Positions 1 through 11,618 of a stretch of 64,000 bases of DNA are shown piece after piece. The position numbers were made by a program, and so were the translations under genes. The stretch's first letter is position 1; each line of letters begins with the position of its first letter. The notes beneath the pieces were generated by a model that saw only the letters and a program-made list of their open reading frames with translations, did not search any database and had not been told where the DNA came from. Source of the DNA: Polia nebulosa. Lineage: Eukaryota > Arthropoda > Insecta > Lepidoptera > Noctuidae. The stretch covers positions 8,588,501 through 8,652,500 of the forward strand of contig OX589592.1 in NCBI GenBank assembly GCA_951329385.1. The letters run 5' to 3'.

Positions 1-832
1 TATTTATTTGCCTGAACTAGGTTTAACCTGTGCTTCAGACTAGAAAGTGCATACTTAAGGCGTATATAGCCGCCAAGTGGCGCCCTCATTGAATAAAAAA
101 TCGTAGCAAAGCGTAGAAAATAAATTAAAGAATCTATAGGAAATATATTGCATTTGTTACAAAGAGAATAAGGTATTTTTATGTTGTTAAAACAGGACTC
201 AAAATGTTACGTATCCAAAGTATTAATTTGCTAAGATACGATTTTTTATTCAATGAGGGCGCCACTTACGCGGAGGTAGGCCCTTAAATGCAATAAATTA
301 ACAATGAGTATAAAGCAAAAACTAATTGTTAATTTATTAATTTTTATTAAACGCTCTCAGCCTCTTCCAAGCTGCGCCACAACACTCGGTCCTCCGTCTT
401 CCACATTGAATCTGTCACAGCTACCTTTTCAAGAATACCTATCATTTTTTTTTGTTATCCGGAGAAGCCTTTAAAAGGCACCTGGATCTATGGTGAAAAG
501 ACCAGCGAGTGTGGGATTTTTAGCTCACTAAAGCCACCCTGGTGAGCACCAGCAGCACATGTGAGGAGACCGTAAAGAAGTCTCGCTCGTACCTATCGCT
601 AAGTGCAATATGCAAAATTAACGGTTCCTGTCGAATAGGTCCCGCGTACAGCCAAAGGATAAACCTAGTACATTATTAAGGAAATACCTAATGAAACTTC
701 AAGTAATACACCTATAAATAAAATTAAAAACTGATTTTTTCCTTATACTCTATTATGGAAACGTATTTTACACGTATATCATTTAGTTTACCTCCAACAT
801 TCAAAGTGTTCGTAGAGTTGACGAAAATTATT

Positions 833-3248
833 ATGAAGTCTTTACTAAATAATTTGTTTGTGGTAACAGTGGTCTGCTTGTCTGTTAAACAAGGTGAGAA
901 TCTGACAGATAACACAGTTTAAAGGATGATTCACGTTACACCGTGTCGCCACCGGGCCGTGCTCCGGCCGGGGCACGGTCAAAGGTAGTTGCATACATTT
1001 TGTATGAAGTGATTCATGCTAGACCGGGCCTCGGCCGTGCCCCGGCCGGGAAACAATTGCCGGTCAAACAATTGCACGCTCAAATATCTATAGTATACTT
1101 TTTGTATGAACTGATCCATGCTTGACCGTGACCCGGACGTGCCCCGGCCGGGGCCCGGTGGCGGCACGGTGACAGCCCGGTGTAGCATGAATGACTAGCC
1201 AGGTGAACGTGCCCCGGCCGTGCCCCGGCCGGGGCACGGTGGCGACACGGTGTACCGTGAATCATCCTTAACGTGAATCATCCTTTAACCATCTTTTCAG
1301 CTACTGATTAGCGAATATTAAATTCAAATTCTTTAAAGAAAAGTTTGAATTCAGAACCTGCTAATAATAAACTAACTTATGGATTCGCGTCACTGCTAAT
1401 GATGTAATGTGGCAGACTGGCGACGCGCAGTGGCCTATGTAGTTGGACTCTTTTTGGATGGGTAAAATCTTGTGTTCGTGTCACCAAAACGCTCGCGCTG
1501 TAGTAGCAGTAGGTGAAGTTAAATTGATCACGTGAAAATTTGTGTGCGCGTTGTATAAATTAAGTTTAAGATAATCATTACTTTAAAATTTTCACTTCTG
1601 TTGGCAGTCCCTATGAATGCCTATTTTTTTAAACGACTTCGAAAAAGGAGGAGGTTCTATGTTCGACAACATGTATTTTTTTTTCTTTTATGTATGCCCA
1701 CCGATTTCGCCGTCAGTTGTGGACCGATTTTAGAATTATTTTTTTTTATCCGAAAGAATATACTCCCGAGGTGGTCTCATATAAATTTCATCAAAATTGC
1801 TTCAGCGCTTTTTGAAAAACTTAACAAAAACGAAAAATACGTATACCTCGATGACGTTTTGGTTTTCTCCAATTACGAGTATGTTTAAATTCGACGTTCC
1901 ATTTTATTGTGGTTTTTAATTCTGGGGTATAACAACTAAAAAGTGAAAAATAAAAAACTTTTTTACAAAAAAAACAACCAACTTCCAAAAAAGAAAAGAC
2001 TAAAAATTAAAAAATAACTTTAATTTCGGAAGTCGGTGTCAAAAAACGAAGAAATAAAATGCAAACACCGACTTCCGAAATAAAAGTTATTTTTTTAATT
2101 TTTAGTGTATTTTCTTTTTTGGAAGTCGGTTGTTTTTTTTTTTTTTTGTAAAATAATCACGAAATATATTAAGGTCTCTCTTTCCAGCATCTTCTCTCAG
2201 ATGTTACGAGTGCCACAATTTTCCCGCGGCCGGCAATGACGTTTCAACATGTCAAAAGTTAAACCCCAGCATGATCAGACAATGCCCAGAATCTGACGCA
2301 TTAAATAAATATGTTTGTCGAACATTTAAGTTTCAGACGCCAAGTAAGTACAAAAAATAATATTGATAACTCCTTAAGAAAATGACAGCCTTATTAGAGG
2401 TAAAATATTAACTTTTTATTAAGACACTCAACTCCTACCGAAAGATCTGGTGCAGACCAGTCCTTTAGGTATTGAGTGACTAGCAAAAAAAAAAAACCGG
2501 CCAAGTGCGAGTCGGTCTTGCACATGAAGGGTTCCGTACCATCGTACAAGATACTATGTATGAACTTTTTAACTTATTTTTATTACTTGTTGTAATGACA
2601 CACATTGTGTGAAAATTTCAACTGCCTACCTATTACGGATAATGAGATACAGCCCGCTTGCAATGGTGACACCCGGGCGTTTCCTCCCGCCTTATCCGAC
2701 ACAGGAACCTCCCGAAACAACCGTGTACGGTGAGGACCTGCGTCAGGCGGAAGGTGAGGACGCCATGGTGCCTCTCCAGCCACTCCTCAAAGAGGGTCAC
2801 TACCGCCGCAATTGTGGCGTGCCCAGCGCTGGGTTGCGGCAGTAGCTCTCTCCATGTCGCCATGAGATCCTGCTGGAGCTCTGTCTGCCGAGCCGCGAGA
2901 TGTCGCGGCAGCGGTGTTTCCCCCCGGCGTTTCGCCTCCTCGCGCCACTCTCAGATATACCTAACCGATCATTGCATTTTTTTGTATATCCTTGTTTTTC
3001 TTTCCATAGATTCGGAGATCACCTACATAAAACGTTCATGTGGGAAATTAGTGCTTGAAAGCGTCGCAGAATATGATGGCGCAGATAACAGGAGGATGGG
3101 GTTAATAGATGGAACTCCAGCCTCCTCCATGATTTGTAACACAGATCTCTGCAACAGGTCCATTGACAACGCTCCTACGAAACTGATTTTATTCTTAAGT
3201 ACTGTATTGTCTATATCTTTTTATAGGTACGTTTCTTCTTTACTTTAA
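833..3248 (+). CDS. Ly6/uPAR-type three-finger protein, copy A (three exons)
   Basis: Predicted secreted, GPI-anchored Ly6-family protein; partner unknown. Exons read by eye: 833-893, 2188-2343, 3010-3248, giving 151 residues with both introns phase 1 and GT-AG borders. Residues 1-20 (MKSLLNNLFVVTVV...) form a signal peptide. Exon 2 carries LRCYEC and exon 3 carries ICNTDLCN, followed by a hydrophobic tail typical of a GPI signal. Eight core cysteines fit four disulfides. An NRS glycosylation sequon follows the last cysteine. This is the most diverged copy: it has Ser-Ser where the others have Ser-Cys before LRCY, and a longer exon 2. Intron 1 holds a TTAA MITE and a foldback; intron 2 holds an antisense R1-type fragment that fuses by chance with exon 3 into a longer open frame. 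Start chosen by match to the other copies. The fold assignment is firm, the exon borders probable. Confidence 0.75.
923..1284. mobile_element. TTAA-flanked GC-rich MITE
   Basis: Terminal inverted repeats AGGATGATTCACG / CGTGAATCATCCT, flanked on both sides by TTAA (919-922, 1285-1288). The inside is rich in GCCCCGGCCGGGGC palindromes. The TTAA target is that of piggyBac-like transposases. No coding capacity. Lies in intron 1 of copy A. Confidence 0.8.
1968..2148. repeat. Foldback repeat (ACTTCCGAAAT family)
   Basis: Inverted repeat: AACTTCCAAAAAAGAAAAGA ... GGAAGTCGGTTG with a central ATTTCGGAAGTCGGTGT palindrome. The same family recurs at 38005-38225 and as parts near 35060 and 48665. Confidence 0.6.
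2492..2585 (+). repeat. MITE fragment (CCGGCCAAGTGCGAGTCGG)
   Basis: End of the element seen whole at 10659-10945: a CCGGCCAAGTGCGAG end and a GGGTTCCGTACC stretch. Other pieces at 7100-7330 and 37546-37562. Confidence 0.6.
2645..2951 (-). mobile_element. R1/I-type non-LTR retrotransposon fragment, C-terminal zinc knuckle region
   Basis: The minus strand reads FGRFLCRIRREETPGCHHC, part of the C-terminal CCHC region of an APE-type element, here without its 3' end. Inserted in intron 2 of gene A. Confidence 0.6.
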
Positions 3249-3339
3249 ATGAACTGTTTTTTTTAAGTAATAATAATGTGTATAAACCGAGTTTTTTTTT
3301 TGTTTCGTGAATTCCTTATCACATTCACAGAGGAAAAAA

Positions 3340-3840
3340 ATGTAAATATTTTCAAAAAAACCGACTGTAAAAAACAACTAAAAAGTTCCAAACAAGTTAC
3401 TTTTCAAGTAGTCTGATGCAGTTGGTGGCAGTTATTTTAATTAAATTATTGATTTAATTTTAATAATAGATAATTATATTTAGTTGTTTTTTACAGTCGG
3501 GTTTTTTGAAAATATTAAATTTTTTATTATTTTTCATTTTATTGAGTCATATTTTTGGAATCGCCTCCTTGAACCCTTTATTTTGATACCCCACTTATTA
3601 AAGTTCGTCGACTTTATTTTTTTTATTTTTCACAATATTGTATTTTGATTACTGTCATATCTTTAGTAGCACTCGCAAGATTAAGACGAAACAATTGACG
3701 TAAGAATGATCAAAATCGGCCCACGCGTTTGGTGTCTATAGTGCCACAAAGGAACAAACATACATACATATATACATATAGACCTATATGCATAGGTTGA
3801 TAAACACATTACCCTCCCTTGCGTCGCGCGGTCGGGTAAA
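3340..3840. repeat. Repeat with ACAGTCGG foldback
   Basis: Inverted repeat arms GACTGTAAAAAACAACTAAA and its complement (3361-3500), followed by a stretch ending in GTCGCGCGGTCGGGTA. The same family lies reversed at 63575-63870. Confidence 0.55.
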
Positions 3841-4299
3841 AATAGTTAACGCATGCAAGCGACTTATTTACCAACCTGTTTAGTTATGTTTTATCTTTCA
3901 TCTGTCTATAATATAGGTACTCGAGACCTCTCAGTAAAAGAACTTTACTTAAATTGAAGAATTTGAAGATTTCTTTGAATTACCAAAAGAACAATCAGTC
4001 TTTGGGAGGAAGCATTAAATTATATGCAAGAATCCTTTTTTTTTCAAACAATTACTTCCTCGAACATAACAATGTTCCCACACTAAACCCATAACGTAGA
4101 AGGACCATCAATCAATGCATTAAACATACAATACGTAATATCATAATCCCTCAACGTCACGGGACTTGACATAAATCAAGCTGATTTACGTCCAGAACTT
4201 AATCCTTAAGTACTTATCTTGTACCCGTTATTATACTGTATAACACTTATTGTATAATTTATCTATTAATACGTGAAGCAAAAACTTAGTAAGTACCCC

Positions 4300-5037
4300 T
4301 TTTTTTTTTTTTTGGGGGTTGGGAAATCATCTTATGACTTCTTCCGCTCTAGAGTGGAGCGGAAGGGCGTGTCAGAGTCTTACTGACTAAAACCCACCCC
4401 TGTTCCTCCCTGCCCTACATGCCCAGGGGCGAGGTAACTCTTTCGAAATTATCCTCAACCCCCGGGCAGGCATTGGCCGTGGCAGGCCCCGTCACTTGCT
4501 GACAACTCTTTGAGGCGCGCGTGGAACACTACGCGCCGTCGACTCTCGGGCCTGGTGCTGATCGGGCGGCGAGTTACCCACTACTCGCCGTCCGCAGGCC
4601 CGGGTCTACGGTAGCCGGAGATCGTCTCGCGGCCCCTGGCGTCTCCTCCGGCGGCTGCGACTGAGGGCGCTAGGGCGACTCGGCTGTTGTTGAGTCTCCC
4701 TAACGTATGCCGCCTCCCTCTTCGCGAGCATTACTGCTTCGCAGAAGGAGGAGACGGCCTCCCATTCCCTCTCGGTCCGCACCATGGCCTGAACCAGGGT
4801 ATGGCGCGAGAGGTCGCTGCCGCCTATCGCATCCACGAGGACACGGCGGTGCTCTGCCCAAGCGGGGCAAACCTCCACCGTATGCTCCACCGTGTCCTCT
4901 GGGCGATCCTCGCAGTGGAAACACCCGGCGTGCCCAGCGCTGGGTTGCGACAGTCGCTCTCTCCATGTCACCATGAGATCCTGCCGGAGCTCCGTCCGCC
5001 GAGCCGCGAGTTGTCGCGGCAGCGTAGTTTCGCCCCG
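4300..5037 (-). mobile_element. 5'-truncated R1-clade-like retrotransposon with target-site duplication
   Basis: Minus strand codes for CFHCEDRPEDTVEHTVEVC and an Arg-rich end, followed by a GC-rich 3' UTR and poly(A) (the T run at 4300). The 13-bp duplication TAGTAAGTACCCC flanks it (4287-4299, 5038-5050), so both ends are exact. Only the RT C-terminus remains. R1 clade is the likely assignment; other I-superfamily clades are possible. Confidence 0.75.
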
Positions 5038-5050
5038 TAGTAAGTACCCC

Positions 5051-5753
5051 TTTTAACGAAAATTACGCGAACGGATGAGCATAAAATTTGGCACAGTTAA
5101 CGATTATTTGGAGAAGGCATGCAGAAAGCCAATACTTTTATATAATATGCATAAGAAATGCCATCATACATACATATATACATACATGTTTGACGATCAA
5201 ACTTAAAATTTAAATGAAATTTTGGTCGATTTTCAGCCACACATTCTACAGGCTGTAAGGATCAAAATACCGCAAACTTCGCGAAAAGGTTACAACCTAA
5301 TGCCACTAACAAAATTATGGTAGTCATTAATCTCGGTGATGATTGGTTACAGAAATTGTCATTTTTGAGCGCGCAATGTATTGTAAATAATGCGATCTTA
5401 ACGCTCCGTACTACTACTTACCTAGACTCGCGCCGGCCGAGCGCGCCGCGCCGCCCGTAGGTATTAGGTATTAGGCCGGCGACGTGAGTGAACTCTAGAG
5501 AACCAGCTTTACGTATTTTATTTACATTGCTGTTTTTTTAAATGGTAATTAGCGATTTAATTTCTTTTTAATTAAAACTCTCACTGATTTGGATAGAATT
5601 AACGATTTGGAACAGTCTATAGTAAAAAAACTGCAGAAAAAATTAAAAAATTGAGGAAAACACCGACGAAAAATTCCAACGCTAGGGGGTCCAGAATCAT
5701 GTACTGATTCACTGGTACACGTATGTGCGTTTATGTGCCTTACACGATGTTTA
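5051..5753. other. No gene seen
   Basis: AT-rich sequence with a CG-rich island near 5430-5455. No long ORF, RNA gene or repeat end recognised. Confidence 0.4.
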
Positions 5754-5903
5754 ACCTGTGAAGCCCCGCAACTCACTGGTGAGTCGGACAAAAAAAAAAA
5801 AAAATTAAAGATAATAAAAAAAATAAAAAAAATCGGCTGTCAACCCGGGTTGTCGTCGGGGTTCAATTTGACAACCCGGATTTGGCCGCGGGGCTTCACA
5901 GGT
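5754..5903. mobile_element. Short MITE with perfect 16-bp ends
   Basis: ACCTGTGAAGCCCCGC at 5754 and its exact complement at 5888-5903. No target duplication recognised. No coding capacity. Confidence 0.6.
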
Positions 5904-6234
5904 ACTGTCTGTCTGTCTGTTTATTTGTGGCAAAAAAATACTTTTTCTTTCTTTCTTTACTGTCTGGATATATGCTGTTTTGCTTCTACGCTACGATGCG
6001 CTGGTGCGTAGAGTACGTGGCAGCGCAAATAGCATCCTTAGCATGATCGCTAGTCGGCTGGACTGTAATTATATCAGTCATTGCTGCGCCATTTGTCATG
6101 GAATGGCGCAGTAGTGATAGTTGAGTTTATTGTATTTTTATTTGTTTGGTTGTGGGTAATTTTAAATATTATTAACAGTAGTCTATAAGAGCTTTTTTAC
6201 AACAGAAAGGACATCATGGTCTGAAATAAAGGTA
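5904..6234. other. No gene seen
   Basis: Low-complexity GTCT and CTTT runs, then a small CCATTTGTCATGGAATGG inverted repeat; nothing coding recognised. Confidence 0.35.
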
Positions 6235-6965
6235 TATTATTATTATTTCGTTAACTTATCTTTCTTACTTACCTTTCTTACATTTTTAAATATTTCTTAA
6301 AAAAGAATACATATATATATATATATATGTGACACATTTAAAAATATAAAAAATAGTAGCCCACCGGTATCGGGAACAGGATCCAAGCTACCGGCGGTCA
6401 GGGCTCCAGATAGAGAAACCGCCTAACAATGCGAGCCGTGTCCAGAAGTACAGCTTTCTGAATCAAGCCCTTGATCCAGCTGCCTAACGAGAGCCTCCTG
6501 AGATGTTGACACGACTATCGGTACTATGATCGCTGAGTCCACATCCCATGTGTCGACAACCTTGCGAGCCAAGTCAATATACTTGATTTGTTTATCTTTC
6601 TCGGCTTTCACGAGCTTCTCGTCATGTGGGACAGTAATGTCTACAATCATTGCACGCCTCTGGATTCGGTCCACCACTACTATATCATTGCAGGCTTATT
6701 AGCTATAATAGTCCTGTCAGTGATGATGGACCGATCCCAGTACAATGTGACATGACCATTGTCGAGAACTGGGTCGGGCACATACTTATAATAGTACGGC
6801 ACTTTCGATTATACAAGAGATTATTTCAGAGCAATTTGCTGATGAATAATCCTGGCTACAAGGTTGTGCCTATGCAAGTACTCGCCGTTAGCTAGATGAG
6901 AACAACCAGAGACAATGTGGCGAATTGATTCTCCCGGACGGTGACATGCCCGACAGATGTCAACC
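6235..6965 (-). mobile_element. R4/Dong-like retrotransposon 3' fragment
   Basis: Minus strand encodes RRAMIVDITVPHDEKLVKAE of the restriction-like endonuclease domain, with gaps and stops. It is bounded by TTA repeats on both sides (6235, 6970), as expected for a family that targets TTA/TAA repeats. Confidence 0.75.
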
Positions 6966-7099
6966 GTTTATTGTTATTATTATATGTTCGTAGGTATTTC
7001 CCTGTGATACATCATGTATTTCAGGAAAATACGTCCACCAGTAATAACTTTAATCTATACATTACAGTTGAGTAACAACGCGTAAGGCACTTTAAAATA

Positions 7100-7330
7100 A
7101 ACCGGTCAAGTGCGAGTTGAACATCGCACATTTAGGGTTCCGTATCATATGGGGGAATTCAATATTTTCCTATTTGTTAATAAAATATACTTAATAATAA
7201 ACATTATCACCCAAATTTCGAGTTCATAGGTCAATGGGAACGACACGTGACGACGAAGACAGACGGACACATGAGTGACAGCAATAGAGTTCCGTTTGAA
7301 CCCTTCCGGTACAGAACTCAAAATATGTTA
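7100..7330. repeat. MITE fragment (GGGTTCCGTA family)
   Basis: CCGGTCAAGTGCGAGTTG start and AGGGTTCCGTATC, degenerate further right. Same family as 10659-10945. Confidence 0.45.
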
Positions 7331-7776
7331 CTTGCGGAAAAGTTCCTGAATCTGCCTTACGTGGTGTTATATTTAGTTTTCGGGTATTGTACTCGTAAGA
7401 CATGATAAAGAAGTTACCGATGAACCGAGAACGCGACAGAACTATTGGTACGACATTCTCTCTTTTTCACTAAAACGAAAGCTCATAGCCCTATAGAGCG
7501 CAAACATGGTCTCTGACCAATCGACAAAAGCCCGCCATTGGAGTCCCGGGATTGAGCTCCACAAAACCAATAGCAGACGTTAGCCATATATCTTTGAGGC
7601 CTTAGTGGAACTGAGCTGGTCACGTCTACCGTATGTAGGAGTGACAATGGGCAAAGATTACCACATGGTGGTTCCCAAATGCCAGGAAACGACAACGCGG
7701 CAAGCCCAGTAAGAAATCGTGTTATGGGCTAGACTCCTTCTCAAAAGACTGTAAAAAAGGAAAAGCATTTACTGGT
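7331..7776. other. No gene seen
   Basis: No ORF matches a family I know. Short open frames are not supported by motifs or paralogous conservation. Confidence 0.35.
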
Positions 7777-8240
7777 ATCGGTCCATCATCACTGGCTGGA
7801 CTATTGTAGTCAATATGCCTAATATAGTGGTGGAGGATCGAATCAAGAGGCGAGAGCCTAGTGAAAGCTGAGAATGATAAGCAAATCGTAAGTATCTTGA
7901 CTTGGCTTGCGAGGATGAATCGTAAGTATCTTGACTTGGCTAGCGAGGATGAATCGTAAGTATCTCGACTTGGCTTGCAAGGATGAATCGTAAGTATCTT
8001 GACTTGGCTTGCGAGGATGAATCGTAAGTATCTTGACTTGACTTGCGAGGATGTCTCAGTTAACTCAGCGATCATTGTTTCGATAGTCGTCCAAAACAAT
8101 GGCTTAATAGCAAAGAGCCTCGACTAACACGTCAGGGTACTCTTAAGATGGCTGGATCAAGAGCTTGAATCAGATAGCGGTACTCCTGGACACGGCTCGT
8201 ATTGTGAGATTATTACTCCCTTTGAATGCCTCAGGTGGTT
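7777..8240 (+). mobile_element. R4/Dong-like endonuclease relic upstream of gene B
   Basis: Plus strand resembles RSIIT...NIVVEDRIKRRE and KYLDLACEDVSVNSAIIV of the full element. Frame is broken. It carries a 34-bp tandem array (7884-8053). The same relic sits upstream of gene E (46377-46935). Confidence 0.7.
7884..8053 (+). repeat. Tandem repeat, 5 x 34 bp
   Basis: Five units starting AATCGTAAGTATCTTGACTT and ending GAGGATG. The unit derives from the KYLDLA codons of the endonuclease and is not a multiple of three. Confidence 0.9.
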
Positions 8241-8631
8241 CCCGATTCCGGTGGGCTTCATTTCTTCAATTGGGCCGCATTTCTTCATATTAATTTCAAA
8301 TGTTTTTCTTTATTTGTTTTTATGAAGAATAATTAAAAATGAAAATTTTATGGACAGAAAATTAATAAACGGAAAATTTATAAAACTAGTGTTATTAATA
8401 ACGAGCGGAGGTCACTCTGTTATAAATTGCCAAACCATAGGGAAAAGTCATATATAATAACTAGATAGAATTATTTCATACTGAGAATTGCTCATTGTCC
8501 TTGTATCTTTATTAGAATAGAATACGACATTACAAAATTACGCGTGCGCATTCGTACCTACCATATTCATTTTACAGTTTGCAGAGGTATCATCGTTCTA
8601 AGTTCCCGGAGAGTTGACGATATAAATTATT

Positions 8632-10309
8632 ATGAAGACCTTATTTTCTAATTTGCTCGTGGCGACATTGTTCGTCTGCTTGTCTGTTCAATATGGTGAG
8701 TTTTGACTACGTTTTTCGTATCTTTCACTGATAACGCTATTTTAATATACCTAACTAAAGTTATAGTCAGTTATTTGGACACGATTGCCGAAGTTTTTGG
8801 CGTTTTAATGTTACAACTGAATTTGAGATAACTCTCAAGATCGTCTTCTGCTCTCTGTTAAATCCATCCAAAAGTTGTGTTTAAGGTGGAAGCGGCGGGT
8901 AACCGCGAAATTCAAATTTTCTTTTGTTTTTTGCAATTTGCGGGTCAGTGTCAGGTTGTATCTTGGTCAAAATTTGATTCGCGGCCGTAGCAAAAATTTG
9001 ATTTGCGCGGGCTACCCTGGAGTGTTTACATTTTTTGTTTTTGTTTTGTGGGGTGGGAATCATCTAATGACATCTCCCGCTCTAGGTGAAGCGGGAGGGC
9101 GTGTCAGACTCTTACTGACTAAAACCCACCCCTGTTCCTTCCCTGCCTGTGTGCCTAGGGAAGCGGTAACTCTGTTCTGAATTTATAACCTCAAAAGATC
9201 GATTTTAGCGATAAGACCGACAATGTGTCACCTTCAGTAATGGTTCCCTCATCTATCTTTTCTTTAACTGGTATGGTTAACATAAATAGTAAAGAGTATT
9301 CTATAAATATGTTGCAGGAAGTAGTTGCAACCAGGTTGATTGCTGTTTTCGTAATGCGAGATATCGTTTGTTTGTTAATAACAATACTTTATTAAATCTG
9401 CATTTAACTTGACTTGTTACTTTTTGCTATTGCTTAAAAGCATTTTTTATTTCATTAAAATGACTAAATAGGTGCTACATAAAACGCTTGTTGTAAGTCT
9501 AATACGAGCGTGTACTCTAGCAGAGTCGGTCCCCATCTTTGATAAATTGCGCGAGGTGCGGTATAGAGCGCGGGAGCATTCTGTTATACGTTTGATGTTG
9601 AGATGGTGATTTTGAATAATATCTGTTTCATCTACTTTTTTTTTATTCTAGTTTCCTGTCTAAGATGTTACGTGTGTGACCCGCCCATCTTTGGTGACAC
9701 GGCGGCATGCGACAAAGTTTCCTCCAGAATGATAAAACATTGCCCAGATTCTGACTTGACTATGTGTGTGAAGTCGGGTATGTACTTAACATTTTTTTGT
9801 CACTATTTGACTACAAAATGGCAGCGCACTTTTGACGCAGATTGGATAAACATAGTAAATAATTCTAGCATGGATGTTCCGTTTGGCAAGCTGTAGTTGA
9901 ACAAACTAGTTATCCTTTATACGAGTAATAACGTGATTAAATAGAGTAATTAATTAATGTTGTTTATAAATATACACCACTCTCGTACATGTGTAAGGTC
10001 CAACGGACATCACAGACGGGCGACACTTCCCTTAAAAATAAACTAATCTTTTTCATTTTTTTTTCCACAGTAAAAAGTATGGACAACTACAGAAGTATAA
10101 CACGTTCTTGTAAAAAGATAACGCGTGATGTTATGTATTTATTAGACAACACAGGAACACTGAAAGTGAGTCTTTTAGGTATCGATCTGGAAGACCATGT
10201 TTGTGGCACAGATCTATGCAACAGATCCGTGGGTTTAACTTCCACAAAAATGATACTGTTCATAAGTGCAGTTTTGTCTTTATATTTCTCATGTAGATAT
10301 GTATATTGA
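8632..10309 (+). CDS. Ly6/uPAR-type three-finger protein, copy B (three exons)
   Basis: Small secreted Ly6-like protein, probably GPI-anchored at the cell surface. Exons 8632-8695, 9652-9777 and 10071-10309 give 142 residues; donors are G|GTGAG and G|GTATGT, acceptors TTCTAG and CCACAG, both introns phase 1. Signal peptide residues 1-21 (MKTLFSNLLVATLFVCLSVQY); exon 2 has SCLRCYVC, AC, HC and MC; exon 3 has SC, VCGTDLCN and then an ILFISAVLSLYF hydrophobic tail. Eight core cysteines plus one extra Cys directly before LRCY. The NRS sequon lies at the likely anchor site. Intron 1 contains a foldback MITE cut by an R1-type 3' tail. It is the founder type of B' and E. Insect relatives include boudin, crooked and quiver, but I cannot assign orthology. 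Confidence 0.85.
8882..9030. repeat. Foldback MITE (GGGTAGCCCGCGAAATTC), centre deleted
   Basis: Both arms are present (CGCGAAATTCAAATTTTCTT and GCGCGGGCTACCCTGG), with the middle lost. In gene B intron 1, cut on the right by an R1-type tail. Confidence 0.65.
9031..9190 (-). mobile_element. R1-like 3' tail insertion
   Basis: GTGGGGTGGGAATCATC, then a CTCCCGCTCTAGGTG/AGCGGGAG hairpin and ACTGACTAAAACCCACCCCT, the 3' UTR of the element at 4300-5037, heavily 5'-truncated. Confidence 0.65.
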
Positions 10310-10370
10310 TGAAACAAAAATATAGAGACGGTTTCGAGTCAATGAAATTCTGGTTTTTTAATTCAATTAA

Positions 10371-10658
10371 TTTAAGGGCGCGAAATCCAAATTTACTTAC
10401 GTTTTTGCAATTTGCAGGTTAGTTTATTTGTTGTATGTTGATCAAAATATGATTCGCGGCCGTAGCAAGTACGTATTTACAGACCTGTAATCATTAAAGT
10501 CAATACAACCTTCTAAGTTCATAATAAAGTACGGAATGACTACAGTATTTCATGAAATCATGACATTCGACAACAACTCTCTAAGAGTTGTATTGATGAC
10601 TCTAATGATTCGTGAGAAAACAAGAAAATTTGAATTTCGCGGGCTACCCTGTAGTTTT
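10371..10658. repeat. Foldback MITE (GGGTAGCCCGCGAAATTC)
   Basis: Complementary arms around ATTCGCGGCCGTAGCAAG and GAATTTCGCGGGCTACCC. A copy sits in the same place after B' exon 3 (37253-37545), so it predates that duplication; E lacks it. Confidence 0.7.
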
Positions 10659-10945
10659 TAGGGTTCCGTACCCAAAGGGTAACCAATGGGACAACGGAAG
10701 ACTGCGCTATCCGTCTATCTGTCAGCGGGCTGTTTCTCACGATTCGTAATAGCTACTCAATTGAAATTTTCACGGAATGTGTATTTCTGTTGCTGCTATA
10801 ACAACAAACAATAAAAATATATTTTAAAAATTTAATTCTTAATTATTTAGTCTACCATTTTCGGAAAAAACACGTTTTTTTGTGTTTATGGTACGGAACC
10901 CTTCGTGCACGAGTCCGACTCACACTTGGCCGGTTTTTTATTATT
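10659..10945. mobile_element. MITE with GGGTTCCGTACC ends
   Basis: TAGGGTTCCGTACCCAAAGG at left and GGTACGGAACCCTTCGTG ... CACTTGGCCGGTTTTTTA at right. Non-coding family common in insects. Confidence 0.65.
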
Positions 10946-11019
10946 ACACTTTCATATTATTCGCTTTAATTTTGTATTAGTTTTATGCTGACATCGACGC
11001 GCAGTGAATGAATCCTACT

Positions 11020-11250
11020 TACCACTATCCGTCTTCCTAATATCCCACAATAATAGTATAAATGCGAAAGTTGAATGAATGGATGTTTGTTACTCTATCA
11101 CGCCCGAACGGCTATAGGGATCTGGATGAAATTTGGCACAACGATAGATTATTGCTTGATAGAGCACAAAGGCTATAATTTATAATAGGGGAAGTAACAA
11201 TGCCACGCGGGCGATGCCGTGTACCCTGGTGCACGGAGTTTAAACTATCA
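11020..11250. repeat. Lep1-type Helitron-like fragment
   Basis: AGTATAAATGCGAAAGTTG, TTTGTTACTCTATCACGC and ATGAAATTTGGCACAACG are the hallmarks of the family seen intact at 24059-24234; the 3' end is unclear. Confidence 0.5.
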
Positions 11251-11486
11251 TGAACCTGCATGAAAGATTAACATTGAAGGCTACCCATTCACGTCCCTTT
11301 CTAATATCCGTTATATTACCATTTTTCGTATAAAATATAGTTTACATCTCCCGGACCATAATAAAAAATCGGTTGACCCCACTTCGAATGAACGAATGAA
11401 CGAATGTTATTTAAAGTTTTGAATGTATGTATTTATTTGAATTTTATTGGCCTATAGCCTGAAATAAATGAAATTATTATTATTTT

Positions 11487-11598
11487 TTTATTTATCTTTT
11501 TAACATATTAAATAAATTTTTAAATATTTCTTAAAAAAGAATATATAAAAAACATTTAAAAATATAAAAAATAGTATCCCACCGGTATCGGGAACAGG
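11487..11598 (-). mobile_element. R4/Dong-like 3' UTR piece (array copy 0)
   Basis: Only the last 112 bases of the element, between two TTA repeats (11476, 11597). First member of the head-to-tail array. Confidence 0.75.
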
Positions 11599-11618
11599 GT
11601 TATTATTATTATTATTCC

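Noticed and set aside
943..1265. Three overlapping GC-rich ORFs
   Set aside because: They lie within a palindromic TTAA MITE and exist on both strands because of inverted repeats.
1601..1888. 95-codon ORF starting in a GGAGGAGGTTCT context
   Set aside because: The context is part of the dispersed AGGAGGTTCT foldback family, and the peptide has no recognisable feature.
2730..3248. 172-codon ORF as a single gene
   Set aside because: Its first half is antisense of an R1-type fragment; only the part from 3010 is Ly6 exon 3.
7884..8053. CRISPR-like array
   Set aside because: Direct repeats without spacers in an insect retrotransposon relic.
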